From positions 1 to 25,528 of the forward strand of contig DZCR01000034.1 in the NCBI GenBank assembly GCA_022736495.1: a stretch of 25,528 nucleotides of DNA. The letters are read 5' to 3'. The notes under the pieces are model-generated. The model was given only the letters and a program-made list of their open reading frames with translations, searched no databases and had not been told where the DNA came from. Position numbers and translations under genes: made by a program. Below, piece by piece: positions 7,582 through 15,359 of the stretch. How positions within the stretch are numbered: the stretch's first letter is position 1; every line of letters begins with the position of its first letter. This stretch comes from Desulfobacca acetoxidans. GTDB lineage: Bacteria > Desulfobacterota > Desulfobaccia > Desulfobaccales > 0-14-0-80-60-11.

Positions 7582-7642
7582 GAAAAGATTTACAATTTGA
7601 AGCTAGGCTATGTAATTGTTTTTAATATCTCTTTACTCTTTA

Positions 7643-9205
7643 TCATTCTGATTTTTCCTTCAAGGCTTGCGCCACTTCCTCGCGATCGTCGAAGTGGCGG
7701 CGCTCATTACCCCAGATCTGATAATTTTCGTGGCCCTTGCCGGCCACCAGGACCGCCTCCCCCGGACGGGCCAGGGCTACGGCTAACCGGATGGCTTCCC
7801 GGCGGTCCGGGACCGCCAGGTAACCCGCCTCACCTTGTCCTGCTGCGGCCGCAGTGAGTTTAGGGAGGCCGCTTTCCTGCAGGCCGGGTTCAATCTCCCG
7901 GATGATGGCCAGGGGGTCTTCGGTGCGGGGATTGTCGCTGGTAACGATAACCAGTTGGGAGGCGGCCGCGGCGGCTTGCGCCATGAGAGGCCGCTTGGTC
8001 CGGTCCCGATCGCCGCCGCAGCCGAACACGGTGATTATCCGTGAGAAGTCCAGGGTCTGCAAGGCCCCCAGGGCCTGGGTAATGGCTGCCGGGGTGTGGG
8101 CGTAATCCACGAACACGCTGGGGCCACCGGGTGGGCCGAATCGTTCCAGGCGGCCCGGCACCCCGTCAAGCGCGGCGATGCCCTGATCTATGATCTCCAG
8201 ATCGACACCGAGCCCCAAGGCCGTGGCCGTGGCCGCCAGGATATTGGCCAGATTGAAAGGTCCCACCAGCCGGGACCTGATTTCCACCTCACCCCTCGGG
8301 GTGGTAAGCCTTGCTTCCAGGCCATCCTGGCGGAAGCGGTAGCTCAGGGGGCGGACCTGGCTGGCGGGATGGCAGCCATAGGTAAGCGCCGGCACCCGGA
8401 CGGCCTTTTGGAGCTCATGACCCCGGGGGTCGTCCAGGTTGAGGACCGCGAGACCCTGGGAGCCGCCGCCGTTGGCCAAAATTTCCAAAAACAACCGTGA
8501 CTTGGCGGCAAAATAATCGTCCAGGTCCCGGTGGTAATCGAGATGGTCCTGGGAGAGGTTGGTGAAGACACCGGCGTCGAAGGCGGCGCAGTCCACCCGC
8601 CTTAAATCCAGGGCGTGGGACGAGACCTCGCAAAAGACGTGGCTGACGTCGTGGGTGCGCATCTCCCGTAAAAGCCGCTGCAAGTCCAGGGATTCAGGGG
8701 TGGTCACCGGGGCGGGCCAGGTGGCCTTACCCACGCGGTAATTCACCGTGCCCACCACCCCCACCCGATGGCCGGCTGCGCCCAGGATGGCTTCCAAAAT
8801 ATAGGTGGTGCTGGTCTTGCCGTTGGTGCCGGTAATCCCCACCAGGGTCAGCTCCCGGCTGGGGTGGTCATAAAAGGCGGCGCTGAGATGGGCCAGAGCC
8901 ATCCGGGCTCGGGGGACCCGGACCACCGTGACTCCTGGCGGCGGCGCTAATTGTTCCTCGGTGACCACCACCCGGGCGCCCTGGTTGAGACTCGCATCTA
9001 AATAGAGGTGACCGTCGGTGCGGCAGCCTTTCAAGGCCACGAAGAGCCCGCCGGGGATGACCTCCCGGGAATGGTAGGCCACGCCGGTTACGGGCGCGTC
9101 CAGGTCGCCGGTCACCTGGCAGCCGGGCAGGCCGTCTAACAGAGTTCTCAAGGTCTTTGGGGTCACCGGATTTTTCAAGAAATTTTCACCCAACCCGCCG
9201 GGCAT
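7643..9205 (-). CDS. murE: UDP-MurNAc-L-Ala-D-Glu--meso-diaminopimelate ligase MurE
   Basis: MurE adds the third residue of the stem peptide. The DNPR motif (VTSDNPRTEDP) is the mark of enzymes that use meso-diaminopimelate rather than lysine. The 520-residue protein also shows YHSREVIPGGLFVAL in the N-terminal domain, the ATP loop GTNGKTSTT at 126-134, SSHALDLRR, the AAKSRLF lysine that is carbamylated in the family, and KGHENYQ near the end. The start is uncertain. The ATG at 9205 has no good ribosome site; a TTG or GTG nine to fourteen codons downstream (before TPKTLRTLL) would fit the family start equally well. The frame stays open to 9343, but that part is repeat sequence. A 259-bp gap separates it from ftsI. 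Confidence 0.95.
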   Translation of the reverse strand: MPGGLGENFLKNPVTPKTLRTLLDGLPGCQVTGDLDAPVTGVAYHSREVIPGGLFVALKGCRTDGHLYLDASLNQGARVVVTEEQLAPPPGVTVVRVPRARMALAHLSAAFYDHPSRELTLVGITGTNGKTSTTYILEAILGAAGHRVGVVGTVNYRVGKATWPAPVTTPESLDLQRLLREMRTHDVSHVFCEVSSHALDLRRVDCAAFDAGVFTNLSQDHLDYHRDLDDYFAAKSRLFLEILANGGGSQGLAVLNLDDPRGHELQKAVRVPALTYGCHPASQVRPLSYRFRQDGLEARLTTPRGEVEIRSRLVGPFNLANILAATATALGLGVDLEIIDQGIAALDGVPGRLERFGPPGGPSVFVDYAHTPAAITQALGALQTLDFSRIITVFGCGGDRDRTKRPLMAQAAAAASQLVIVTSDNPRTEDPLAIIREIEPGLQESGLPKLTAAAAGQGEAGYLAVPDRREAIRLAVALARPGEAVLVAGKGHENYQIWGNERRHFDDREEVAQALKEKSE

Positions 9206-9240
9206 GTCCCGGAAGAGGTTTTTCTCCCTGGCTTTGGGGG

Positions 9241-9265
9241 GCGCTAATCTTTGCAGATTAGGCGC
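9241..9265. repeat. Strong hairpin between ftsI and murE
   Basis: GCGC TAATCT, loop TTGC, AGATTA, a bulged G, then GCGC gives a 10-bp stem. No T-run follows on either strand, so intrinsic termination is unlikely. It may act on message stability or processing, or be another dispersed repeat. Just beyond it, GATCGATTA occurs twice (9279-9287 and 9310-9318), 31 bp apart. Confidence 0.45.
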
Positions 9266-9333
9266 AACCCAGCAGTAAGATCGATTAAAAAAGAAAAATG
9301 ACCAAACAGGATCGATTATTAAGCGACAAAGAA

Positions 9334-9355
9334 GGGCAGGCACCGAGGCCTACCC
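9334..9355 (-). repeat. Degenerate REP-like palindrome
   Basis: On the minus strand GGGTAGGC and GCCTGCCC form an 8-bp stem with one mismatch around a six-base loop. A GTAG head is embedded at 9350-9353. The plan resembles the other REPs here but is less exact. Confidence 0.45.
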
Positions 9356-9416
9356 TGGTCATCGCAGTCGAGGTGTCACCGGCATAGGTTATCACGACTC
9401 ACCGCCTGGTTATTTA

Positions 9417-9445
9417 ATGGTATAAAAACTTATAAACCTTGGCAA
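9417..9445 (-). promoter_or_regulatory. Possible weak promoter for murE onward
   Basis: TTGCCA (9440-9445) and TACCAT (9417-9422) are separated by exactly 17 bp on the minus strand, just beyond the ftsI stop. The -10 box matches only four of six consensus bases. The unusually long gap before murE makes an internal promoter plausible, but this is a weak call. Confidence 0.3.
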
Positions 9446-9464
9446 GGACTGATCCCGGCGTCCT

Positions 9465-11504
9465 CTATGAGCTGGAACCGAACTTCACCGCGCAGGTGGC
9501 CCCGGGGATGATGGCTGTACCGGGCGCCGGCTCCTGGCTGACGGCCATGCCGCTGCCTTCGAAACGGCAGTGTAGTCCCGAACGGTTTAAAATATTAAGT
9601 ACTTGACGGATGGTGTACCCCCGGAGATCGGGCATGACGGTTACCGGCCCTTTGGGAATCTCCAATTTCGGAGGCGTAAACTTTACCTCCGGAGTGCTGG
9701 CTGCAGCAGCCGGGGAGGCCAGAAGGTTCGCCAGCACCGGCTCATTTTTGTCCTTCGGGGGCTCCTTGGGATAATAGCCCATAATCCGCATTGATTGAGC
9801 CGCGATTTCCCGGAAGATGGGACCCGCCACCACGCCGCCGAAAATAGCCCCCTTGGGTTCATCCACCACCACCACAATGGTCAAGACCGGGTGGTCGGCG
9901 GGTATCATGCCGATGAACAGGGCATTAAACTTGCTGTGGGAATAGGCCCGCCCGACGATTTTCTGGGCGGTGCCGGTCTTGCCGGCCACAGTAAAGCCTT
10001 CGGGGGCCGCCTCTTTGGCAGTGCCGCCTTGTTGGGTTACGGTCTCCATAATCGCCAGCATTTCCCGGGCCGCCTGCCGGGAAAGCACCCGCCTTACCGG
10101 GCGGGGTGGGAACTCAATGACTTTTTTCCCATCAGGGCTGCGGATTTCTTTCACCAGGCGAGGCTCCATGAGTACGCCCTCGTTTCCCATGGTGGACAGG
10201 GCCAGGGTCATCTGGAGCGGCGTCACCGACACGCCCTGGCCGAAAGCTACGGTGGTGCGGTCGATGAGGGAGCGCGTCCGCAGCAGGTTTTTCACCAATC
10301 CGGCAGTCTCCCCGGGGAAAAGGACGCCGGTGCGGCGCCCGAAGCCGAAATCATGGAGGTAATGATCCAGACGTTTGACCCCTACCTTGTGGGAGATCTT
10401 GGCCGCCCCGATGTTGCTGGATTTCTGAATGACCTGCTGTACGGTCAGGGTGCCGTAGGGATGAACATCATGGATCACATTGGCTCCCAGGTTCCAGACG
10501 CCGTTTTCGCAATGGAACCGGTCCGTGGGCGTGACCACATGAGCGTCCAAGGCGGAAGCAGCGATGAAGACTTTGAAGGTGGACCCAGGTTCCAGGCAAT
10601 CGGTTACTATGCGGTTGCGCCGGGCAAATTCATCGAACTGGCCATAACGGTTGGAATCCATACATGGGGTCTGGGCCATGGCCAGGATTTCTCCGGTTTG
10701 AGGCCGCATGACCAGAGCTAAGCCACCCGCGGCATGGTATTTCTCCACCCCCCGGGCCAATTCCTTTTCTGCGATATACTGGATGGTGCGGTCCAGAGTG
10801 AGGACCAGGTTGTTCCCCATGACCTCCGGGTCCCAGGCTTTTTCCCCGGTGGCCACGATGTGGCCCCGGGCATCGGTCATTTTCCAGCATTGCTTGGGTT
10901 TCCCGAAAAGTTGGTTATCATACTGTATTTCCAATCCTTCCAGTCCCTGACCGTCGATATTGCAAAACCCCAAAACCTGGCCGGCCAAGCCCATTTGGGG
11001 ATAATAGCGCTTAGCCTCCGGAATCAGGTAAATGGCGTCAAGATCGGTGTGGCCGGTGACTTTGGCCGCCCGGACCTTTTGTTCTGCAGCGGCCTGCCAG
11101 GCCCGGAACGCCTCTTCCCGTTCGGGGGTGAGATGGCGTTTTACGAAGACAAAGGGCCGAGCCCGGGTGAGCATTTCCTGCAAGTCCCGGGGATTGCAGC
11201 CCAAAATCGGCGCCAGCTGCCGGCTCAAGCGGCTGGCATGCTTGATCTGGTTAGGGTGCGCCACCACCGATGACACCCGAGTGCTCACGGCCAACTCGGT
11301 GCCATTGCGGTCCTGGATCATGCCTCGCGCCGGCAGGACTGGGCAGAACTTCTGGTACTCCCGGCTGGCTTCTTCTCGGAGTTCCGGCCCCCTAATAACC
11401 TGGAGCTGAAAAAATCTGCCGCAGATCCAGAGACCGAAGACCACAAGCGCCAGGGCCACCAGACCGATACGCAGGCGGACCCATTTGCTGATGCCGAGAC
11501 TCAC
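9465..11504 (-). CDS. ftsI: Septal transpeptidase FtsI (PBP3) with C-terminal PASTA domain
   Basis: This class B penicillin-binding protein cross-links septal peptidoglycan in the periplasm, partnered with FtsW. In its 679 residues one sees a membrane anchor at about 10-36, the PBP dimer domain starting at PARGMIQDRNG, and the transpeptidase domain with active-site STFK at 308-311 (S308), SSN at 362-364 and KTGT at 509-512. A C-terminal PASTA repeat follows at about 615-679 (VMPDLRGYTIRQVLNIL). E. coli FtsI has no PASTA domain; it is common in Gram-positive bacteria and also known in delta-proteobacterial lineages, where it is thought to sense muropeptides or uncross-linked strands. Translation starts at a GTG that overlaps the ftsL stop as GTGA, with no separate ribosome site, so it is coupled to ftsL. 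Confidence 0.95.
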   Translation of the reverse strand: MSLGISKWVRLRIGLVALALVVFGLWICGRFFQLQVIRGPELREEASREYQKFCPVLPARGMIQDRNGTELAVSTRVSSVVAHPNQIKHASRLSRQLAPILGCNPRDLQEMLTRARPFVFVKRHLTPEREEAFRAWQAAAEQKVRAAKVTGHTDLDAIYLIPEAKRYYPQMGLAGQVLGFCNIDGQGLEGLEIQYDNQLFGKPKQCWKMTDARGHIVATGEKAWDPEVMGNNLVLTLDRTIQYIAEKELARGVEKYHAAGGLALVMRPQTGEILAMAQTPCMDSNRYGQFDEFARRNRIVTDCLEPGSTFKVFIAASALDAHVVTPTDRFHCENGVWNLGANVIHDVHPYGTLTVQQVIQKSSNIGAAKISHKVGVKRLDHYLHDFGFGRRTGVLFPGETAGLVKNLLRTRSLIDRTTVAFGQGVSVTPLQMTLALSTMGNEGVLMEPRLVKEIRSPDGKKVIEFPPRPVRRVLSRQAAREMLAIMETVTQQGGTAKEAAPEGFTVAGKTGTAQKIVGRAYSHSKFNALFIGMIPADHPVLTIVVVVDEPKGAIFGGVVAGPIFREIAAQSMRIMGYYPKEPPKDKNEPVLANLLASPAAAASTPEVKFTPPKLEIPKGPVTVMPDLRGYTIRQVLNILNRSGLHCRFEGSGMAVSQEPAPGTAIIPGATCAVKFGSSS

Positions 11505-11851
11505 GGCAGATTCACAACCTGGTAGGGCTGAGGCGCCCCCATGTCATACTGGGCTGCCAGCTGTTCCAGGCGATGGATGGAGGTGAGGCACGACAGCTCG
11601 ATGCGGAGCTTGCGGTTCATCTCCAGATACTGCTTCTGAGTCTCCTGTGCCTGAGAAATCTGATAGTTCTGGGTAATGTACTGCAGGTCGGCCCAGGCCA
11701 GGAATACCGAAGTGCAAAAGACCCCCGCCGTAGCCAGGACTAAGATGGTCACCGCAATCCGGCTCCATCTCCAGGGATGGCTAACCTTGCGGTTTTTGGA
11801 AATAAAGATCTGTCCGGCGGCACTCAATCGAAGTGTCAGATTGTTTGGCAT
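11501..11851 (-). CDS. ftsL: Cell division protein FtsL
   Basis: This 116-residue bitopic membrane protein has a basic cytoplasmic tail, one membrane helix at about residues 31-53 and a periplasmic coiled-coil segment (QAQETQKQYLEMNRKLRIE) ending in LEQLAAQYDMG. That layout, the size and the place between rsmH and ftsI identify FtsL, whose sequence is poorly conserved. It works with FtsB and FtsQ to activate FtsW-FtsI. The ATG at 11851 is preferred over the GTG five codons upstream because GGAGGG stands seven bases before it. Its stop overlaps the ftsI start by three bases. Confidence 0.88.
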   Translation of the reverse strand: MPNNLTLRLSAAGQIFISKNRKVSHPWRWSRIAVTILVLATAGVFCTSVFLAWADLQYITQNYQISQAQETQKQYLEMNRKLRIELSCLTSIHRLEQLAAQYDMGAPQPYQVVNLP

Positions 11852-11868
11852 CCCCCATCCCTCCACAG

Positions 11869-12759
11869 TTAATGGACCATTTTCTCGGCAATACGTAGTT
11901 TGGCACTTCGGGCCCGGGGATTGGCCTTGATTTCGGCCGGGGTCGGGGTAAGAGGCTTGCGGGTCAGGCGAGCCATCACCCCGGCCCGTTCCCAGGCCAC
12001 CATGCGATGCTTGACCAGCCGGTCTTCCAGGGAGTGGTAAGAGATGACCACCAAGCGCCCACCGGGTTCCAGCCAGGCCGGGGCGTGGTCTAAAAAGAAG
12101 GCCAGCTCCTCCAACTCCAGATTCACGGCTATGCGTAGGGCCTGGAAGACCCGGGTGGCTGGATGCAGTCTCCCCCTGCGCCCCCCGGGTCCCTGGGCCT
12201 GTTCCGACACTTTCACCAACTGCCGGGTCGTTTGGAAGGGGTGGCGGCGCCGGGCCTCCACCACCAGCCGCGCCAGGCGCCGGGCTCGACGCTCTTCGCC
12301 ATACTCCCAGAAGATTTTTTCCAACTCGGCCTGGGTGGCGCGGTTCAATAAGGTTGCTGCCGTGGGTTCCGGCCCTTCGGAATTAAACCGCATGTCCAGG
12401 GGTTCATCCCCGGCAAAAGAAAAACCTCGTTCAGACTGCTGTAACTGCAAGGAAGACAGGCCCAGGTCCAGCAGGATACCTGCCACCCCCGGGCGCTGGG
12501 TTTCTTCCAGCAGTTCTCCCAATTGGGCGTAAGAGCGGTGGAATAGTTGAAATCTGGAGGTATGGTGGGCTAGCCGGCTTGCTGCCGCCTGGAGAACGTT
12601 TGGATCCCGATCCAGGCCCCAGAGCTCCCCCTCCGGGCCGCAGTGGTCCAGGATGGCCGCGGCATGCCCCCCCTCACCCACGGTGCCATCCACATACAGG
12701 CGGCCGGACCGGCAATTCAAGCCCACCAGCACCTCCCCCACCATCACCGGTTCATGCAC
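11869..12759 (-). CDS. rsmH: 16S rRNA (cytosine(1402)-N(4))-methyltransferase RsmH
   Basis: RsmH (formerly MraW) N4-methylates C1402 in the decoding centre of 16S rRNA. The 296-residue protein has the family start HEPVM (GTG start codon), the SAM-binding motif VDGTVGEGGHA at about 23-33, GLDRDP, LLDLGLSSLQL, GFSF with LDMRF, HPATRVFQALRIAVN and the late SYHSLEDRLVK. No clear ribosome site precedes the GTG; it lies 17 bases after the mraZ stop, so coupling is likely. It is followed closely by ftsL. Confidence 0.96.
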   Translation of the reverse strand: MHEPVMVGEVLVGLNCRSGRLYVDGTVGEGGHAAAILDHCGPEGELWGLDRDPNVLQAAASRLAHHTSRFQLFHRSYAQLGELLEETQRPGVAGILLDLGLSSLQLQQSERGFSFAGDEPLDMRFNSEGPEPTAATLLNRATQAELEKIFWEYGEERRARRLARLVVEARRRHPFQTTRQLVKVSEQAQGPGGRRGRLHPATRVFQALRIAVNLELEELAFFLDHAPAWLEPGGRLVVISYHSLEDRLVKHRMVAWERAGVMARLTRKPLTPTPAEIKANPRARSAKLRIAEKMVH

Positions 12760-12776
12760 CGGACTGTGGACTGTGA

Positions 12777-13211
12777 TTAAATCATTAATTCGTGTAACAT
12801 CCCTTTATCGAGGTTCGCTTCCAGTTGCTTCCGGTGGGACTCGAAGGCAGTGCGGTCCCAAATTTCAAAACTGTTGATGGCCCCCACCAGGCAGACTTCC
12901 CGGCTGAGCTTGGCGTAGTCCCGGAGATTTTGAGACACCAGGATGCGGCCCTGGCGATCCAGGGCACACTCCTCGGCGCCGGAAATGAGAAACCGCCGTA
13001 GATCGCCAAATCGTGCGTCAAGCTTCGGCTTCTTGGCCAGTTCCGCAGCAAAGACAACCCATTCGGATTCCGGGAAGGCCCAGACATAACCTTCCCAATT
13101 GGTGCACACCAGATTTCGATCCTTTTTATCCTTAAGGATCTCCCGGTAGCGGGCCGGAATGCTTACCCGTCCCTTGTTATCCATGGTGTGGAAGTAGCTA
13201 CCGGTAAACAT
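12777..13211 (-). CDS. mraZ: Transcriptional regulator MraZ
   Basis: MraZ is a DNA-binding regulator at the head of dcw clusters and represses its own promoter in E. coli. The 144-residue protein has the two AbrB/SpoVT-like half domains: DNKGRVSIPARYREIL near residues 11-26 and DRQGRILVSQNLRDYA near 90-105. The ATG at 13211 has only a short AGGGGA close to it. The four direct repeats just upstream match the known target of this family, so autoregulation of the whole cluster is a well-supported inference. Confidence 0.95.
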   Translation of the reverse strand: MFTGSYFHTMDNKGRVSIPARYREILKDKKDRNLVCTNWEGYVWAFPESEWVVFAAELAKKPKLDARFGDLRRFLISGAEECALDRQGRILVSQNLRDYAKLSREVCLVGAINSFEIWDRTAFESHRKQLEANLDKGMLHELMI

Positions 13212-13221
13212 AGTCCCCTGT

Positions 13222-13257
13222 CCCCATCTAATCCCACTCTATTCCACTTTTTCCCAC
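13222..13257 (-). promoter_or_regulatory. Four MraZ boxes at 10-bp spacing
   Basis: On the minus strand the hexamers are GTGGGA (13252-13257), GTGGAA (13242-13247), GTGGGA (13232-13237) and ATGGGG (13222-13227), each 10 bp from the next. MraZ of E. coli is known to bind TGGGN direct repeats with five-base spacers, which gives the same period. The boxes begin about where transcription should start and end 11 bp before mraZ. Confidence 0.85.
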
Positions 13258-13265
13258 ATGGAGAC

Positions 13266-13295
13266 AAAATATGCCCTTTATTAGGGCAATGTCAA
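13266..13295 (-). promoter_or_regulatory. Promoter of the mraZ/dcw operon
   Basis: A perfect TTGACA (13290-13295) is followed after 18 bp by TATTTT (13266-13271). The predicted start near 13259 abuts the first MraZ box. The spacer contains the inverted repeat GCCCT, AATAA, AGGGC (13273-13287), a possible second operator. Confidence 0.7.
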
Positions 13296-13566
13296 GAAAA
13301 AAGATAAGAAAAAAAGAAAAATATCCCCCCGGAAAAAAGTTTCTCCGGTTCGCAAAGTGCAGGGAAAAAAGGGGGCAGTGGGATCGTAGACCCCTATTTT
13401 CAGGGGACCGGGAGGATCAAGATGGTGGGGGGAAAATTTTGATGATCAGGGATTTTTAAGCAATATCAAGGTAATATATGAAGAAGGGCTTAGGTTTGGC
13501 CAGGCCGGGAGAAGGCCCTGACCTAGGGTACAATGCCGCTGGCGGGCTTGCCATAATATCCATCAA
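13296..13566. other. Non-coding stretch between ruvX and the mraZ promoter
   Basis: Purine-rich on the plus strand (A and G runs 13296-13385). It holds two imperfect hairpins, one around CCCCT/AGGGG at 13391-13406 and one around 13490-13530 after the ruvX stop, either of which might end the ruvX transcript. The open frame on the plus strand here begins inside the promoter, is nearly all lysine and arginine at its start, and is not convincing. Confidence 0.4.
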
Positions 13567-14019
13567 TTAGCTTGGCCCTTGAGAGTCCAGGTAACTCTGT
13601 AAGATGAGCACTGCGGCCAGTTGATCCACCACTTGACGCCGGCGCCGGCGGCTCACATCCGCCTGAATCAACACCCGCTCGGCCGCCGCGGTGGTGAGGC
13701 GTTCATCCCAAGGGATGACCTCGACCCCCAGGGACTCACCTAAAGCCCCGGCGAACTCCAGGATGCCGGAGGCCGCAGCCCCCGGGCGGCCATCCATGTG
13801 GCGGGGCAGACCCACCACAATCTGCTGTACCTCATAGTCCTGGGCGACCTGCCGGAGGTGGTCCAGGTCAGTCTGCCGGTCCCGGCGGATCCACACCTCC
13901 AGCCCCTGGGCCGTGATGCCTAAAGGGTCGCTCACGGCCAAACCGATGCGTTTCTCGCCCATATCCAGGCCGAGAATGCGCCCGGCCTCGCGCTTAGGAA
14001 ATGCTTGGTCGCTTGTCAT
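13567..14019 (-). CDS. ruvX: RuvX/YqgF-type Holliday junction resolvase or pre-16S rRNA nuclease
   Basis: The family has an RNase H-like fold and is credited with 5' maturation of pre-16S rRNA in E. coli, with Holliday junction resolution proposed from structure. In 150 residues the signatures are LGLDMGEKRIGLAVSD at 17-32 (first acidic residue D19), VVGLPRHMDGRPG, WDERLTTAAAE and DQLAAVLILQSYLD with the last conserved aspartate. The start codon overlaps the stop of the upstream polymerase gene as ATGA, so it is translated as the last gene of that operon. It then reads toward mraZ across a 355-bp gap. Confidence 0.92.
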   Translation of the reverse strand: MTSDQAFPKREAGRILGLDMGEKRIGLAVSDPLGITAQGLEVWIRRDRQTDLDHLRQVAQDYEVQQIVVGLPRHMDGRPGAAASGILEFAGALGESLGVEVIPWDERLTTAAAERVLIQADVSRRRRRQVVDQLAAVLILQSYLDSQGPS

Positions 14020-15305
14020 AATGAGCCCTCAGGTCCTAATTTGGCCTCGCCCATGACTGAGCCCAGGGCCTTAGCAGCGGTAGGATATCCGGCCATGATC
14101 CCTAGTTGTACGTGAAACAGCCAGTTAACCGGGGGAAAAAGCAGAGAGTCGTAGCTTAAGGAATGGCAGGCGAGTCCCAGCATGACGAGAAGACGGTACC
14201 AGTCTGTGACGGCAGGCGCCGGCGAGGACCACAAGGTTCGAAAATATCTTGCCATGATCACTATGACCAACCCCAAGTATGCTAAGGCCAGCAAGCTGCC
14301 CAGTTCCACAAAAGCGGTCAGGAACATATTATCGAAAGTTTGGAGCCTGATGACACTTGGCAGAAAATCCGTAAGATTTTTATTAACTTGTTGATAATCA
14401 AATAAATAACGTGCGTGAGTGAAGGGGCGTAAGCCAATGCCCATGATGGGATGGGTTTTCCAGATGTGTAAAGCGAAATTGTAAAGTTCCAGGCGTTGCA
14501 ACACACTGGCATAGTGGGGAATATTCGGGTCCAGGCGCGCTACATAACGCCGGGCTTGAAAAGCAAATAGCAGGGCAAAAACCAAAATTAAGGAAAATAA
14601 TAAATACTTCCGGCGACGCGCCAGGAAAAGCGACCCCAGGCCCAGCATGGCGGCCAGGCCCAGCCAGACACCGCGCTTGTGGCTATAAAAGATCAGAATC
14701 CCCGCTAAAACGGCCAGGAAACCTCCGGCTAGGCGGGCTTGGTATCTTTTCGTGGCGAGGAGGCGGATGAGACCGGTGGAAAGCAGGATAATCAGGCTTC
14801 CCATGGGAATCGGGTGCAGGGTAAAGATCTGAAAGACCCCGGGACCATGGTCTTTGATCACCCAGACGCTAATTTCCACCGGCAGAATGATGGCCAGGCA
14901 ACCGCAACAGAACCAATCGAAAACCCGGCGGCGGCGCTCATCGGCTAGGAGAAACATAGCAGGCCACAAGGCGAAGATGCCGGTAAGCAGAAAAGTTCGC
15001 ATTTGCGGAACTGATTGTGAGACCGCGTCGCTCAAGGCGGTATTAACTATGCCAAGAATAATGATCGCGACAATGAAGATGATTTCGGGACGATAGGCTG
15101 TGCACGTGAAAACCTGCCCAGAATACGCCAAGCAGAGCATCAGCCAGGGCAAAATAAAAATAATAATTTTTTCCCAATAAGTGAGATACTTGCCCAAGAT
15201 GTTGGGAGACCATAAAAGGATAGTGCATGCTCCGGACGCGAGGAAAACATAAAAGGCCAATGTATTGAAGGGAAAATTATCGAAGTGGTCTAATAAATAT
15301 TTCAT
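14016..15305 (-). CDS. O-antigen ligase / Wzy-like polysaccharide polymerase family membrane protein
   Basis: This 429-residue polytopic protein has about eleven hydrophobic segments and belongs to the Wzy_C/WaaL superfamily, which joins undecaprenyl-linked glycans to a lipid core, to protein or to each other in the periplasm. The evidence is the family pattern SHKRGVWLGL at 208-217 (with the usual arginine), HPIMGIGLRPF at 285-295 just after the large loop, and the late FDNMFLTAFVELGSLLALAYL corresponding to the conserved H/N-x-x-x-x-ElG stretch. Whether it is a ligase or a polymerase cannot be told from sequence. It is more A/T-rich than the dcw cluster. Its end overlaps ruvX by four bases. 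No strong ribosome site is seen before the ATG. Confidence 0.8.
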   Translation of the reverse strand: MKYLLDHFDNFPFNTLAFYVFLASGACTILLWSPNILGKYLTYWEKIIIFILPWLMLCLAYSGQVFTCTAYRPEIIFIVAIIILGIVNTALSDAVSQSVPQMRTFLLTGIFALWPAMFLLADERRRRVFDWFCCGCLAIILPVEISVWVIKDHGPGVFQIFTLHPIPMGSLIILLSTGLIRLLATKRYQARLAGGFLAVLAGILIFYSHKRGVWLGLAAMLGLGSLFLARRRKYLLFSLILVFALLFAFQARRYVARLDPNIPHYASVLQRLELYNFALHIWKTHPIMGIGLRPFTHARYLFDYQQVNKNLTDFLPSVIRLQTFDNMFLTAFVELGSLLALAYLGLVIVIMARYFRTLWSSPAPAVTDWYRLLVMLGLACHSLSYDSLLFPPVNWLFHVQLGIMAGYPTAAKALGSVMGEAKLGPEGSL

Positions 15306-15359
15306 AAAGTATTATCGAGGATATGGCAGTAATGTTATAAGGGAATAAAAGTTTTCTCT

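Noticed and set aside
9206..9343. N-terminal extension of MurE with a phenylalanine-rich segment
   Set aside because: The extra codons come from hairpin and REP-like sequence, no ribosome site precedes them, and the family does not have such an extension.
13388..13411. Hairpin CCCCT/AGGGG as an intrinsic terminator of ruvX
   Set aside because: The nearest T-run on the minus strand is about 18 bases past the stem, too far for a standard terminator, so no firm call was made.
13271..13459. Small lysine-rich open frame in the mraZ upstream region
   Set aside because: It starts inside the predicted promoter, has no ribosome site, and its composition simply reflects the A-rich stretch.
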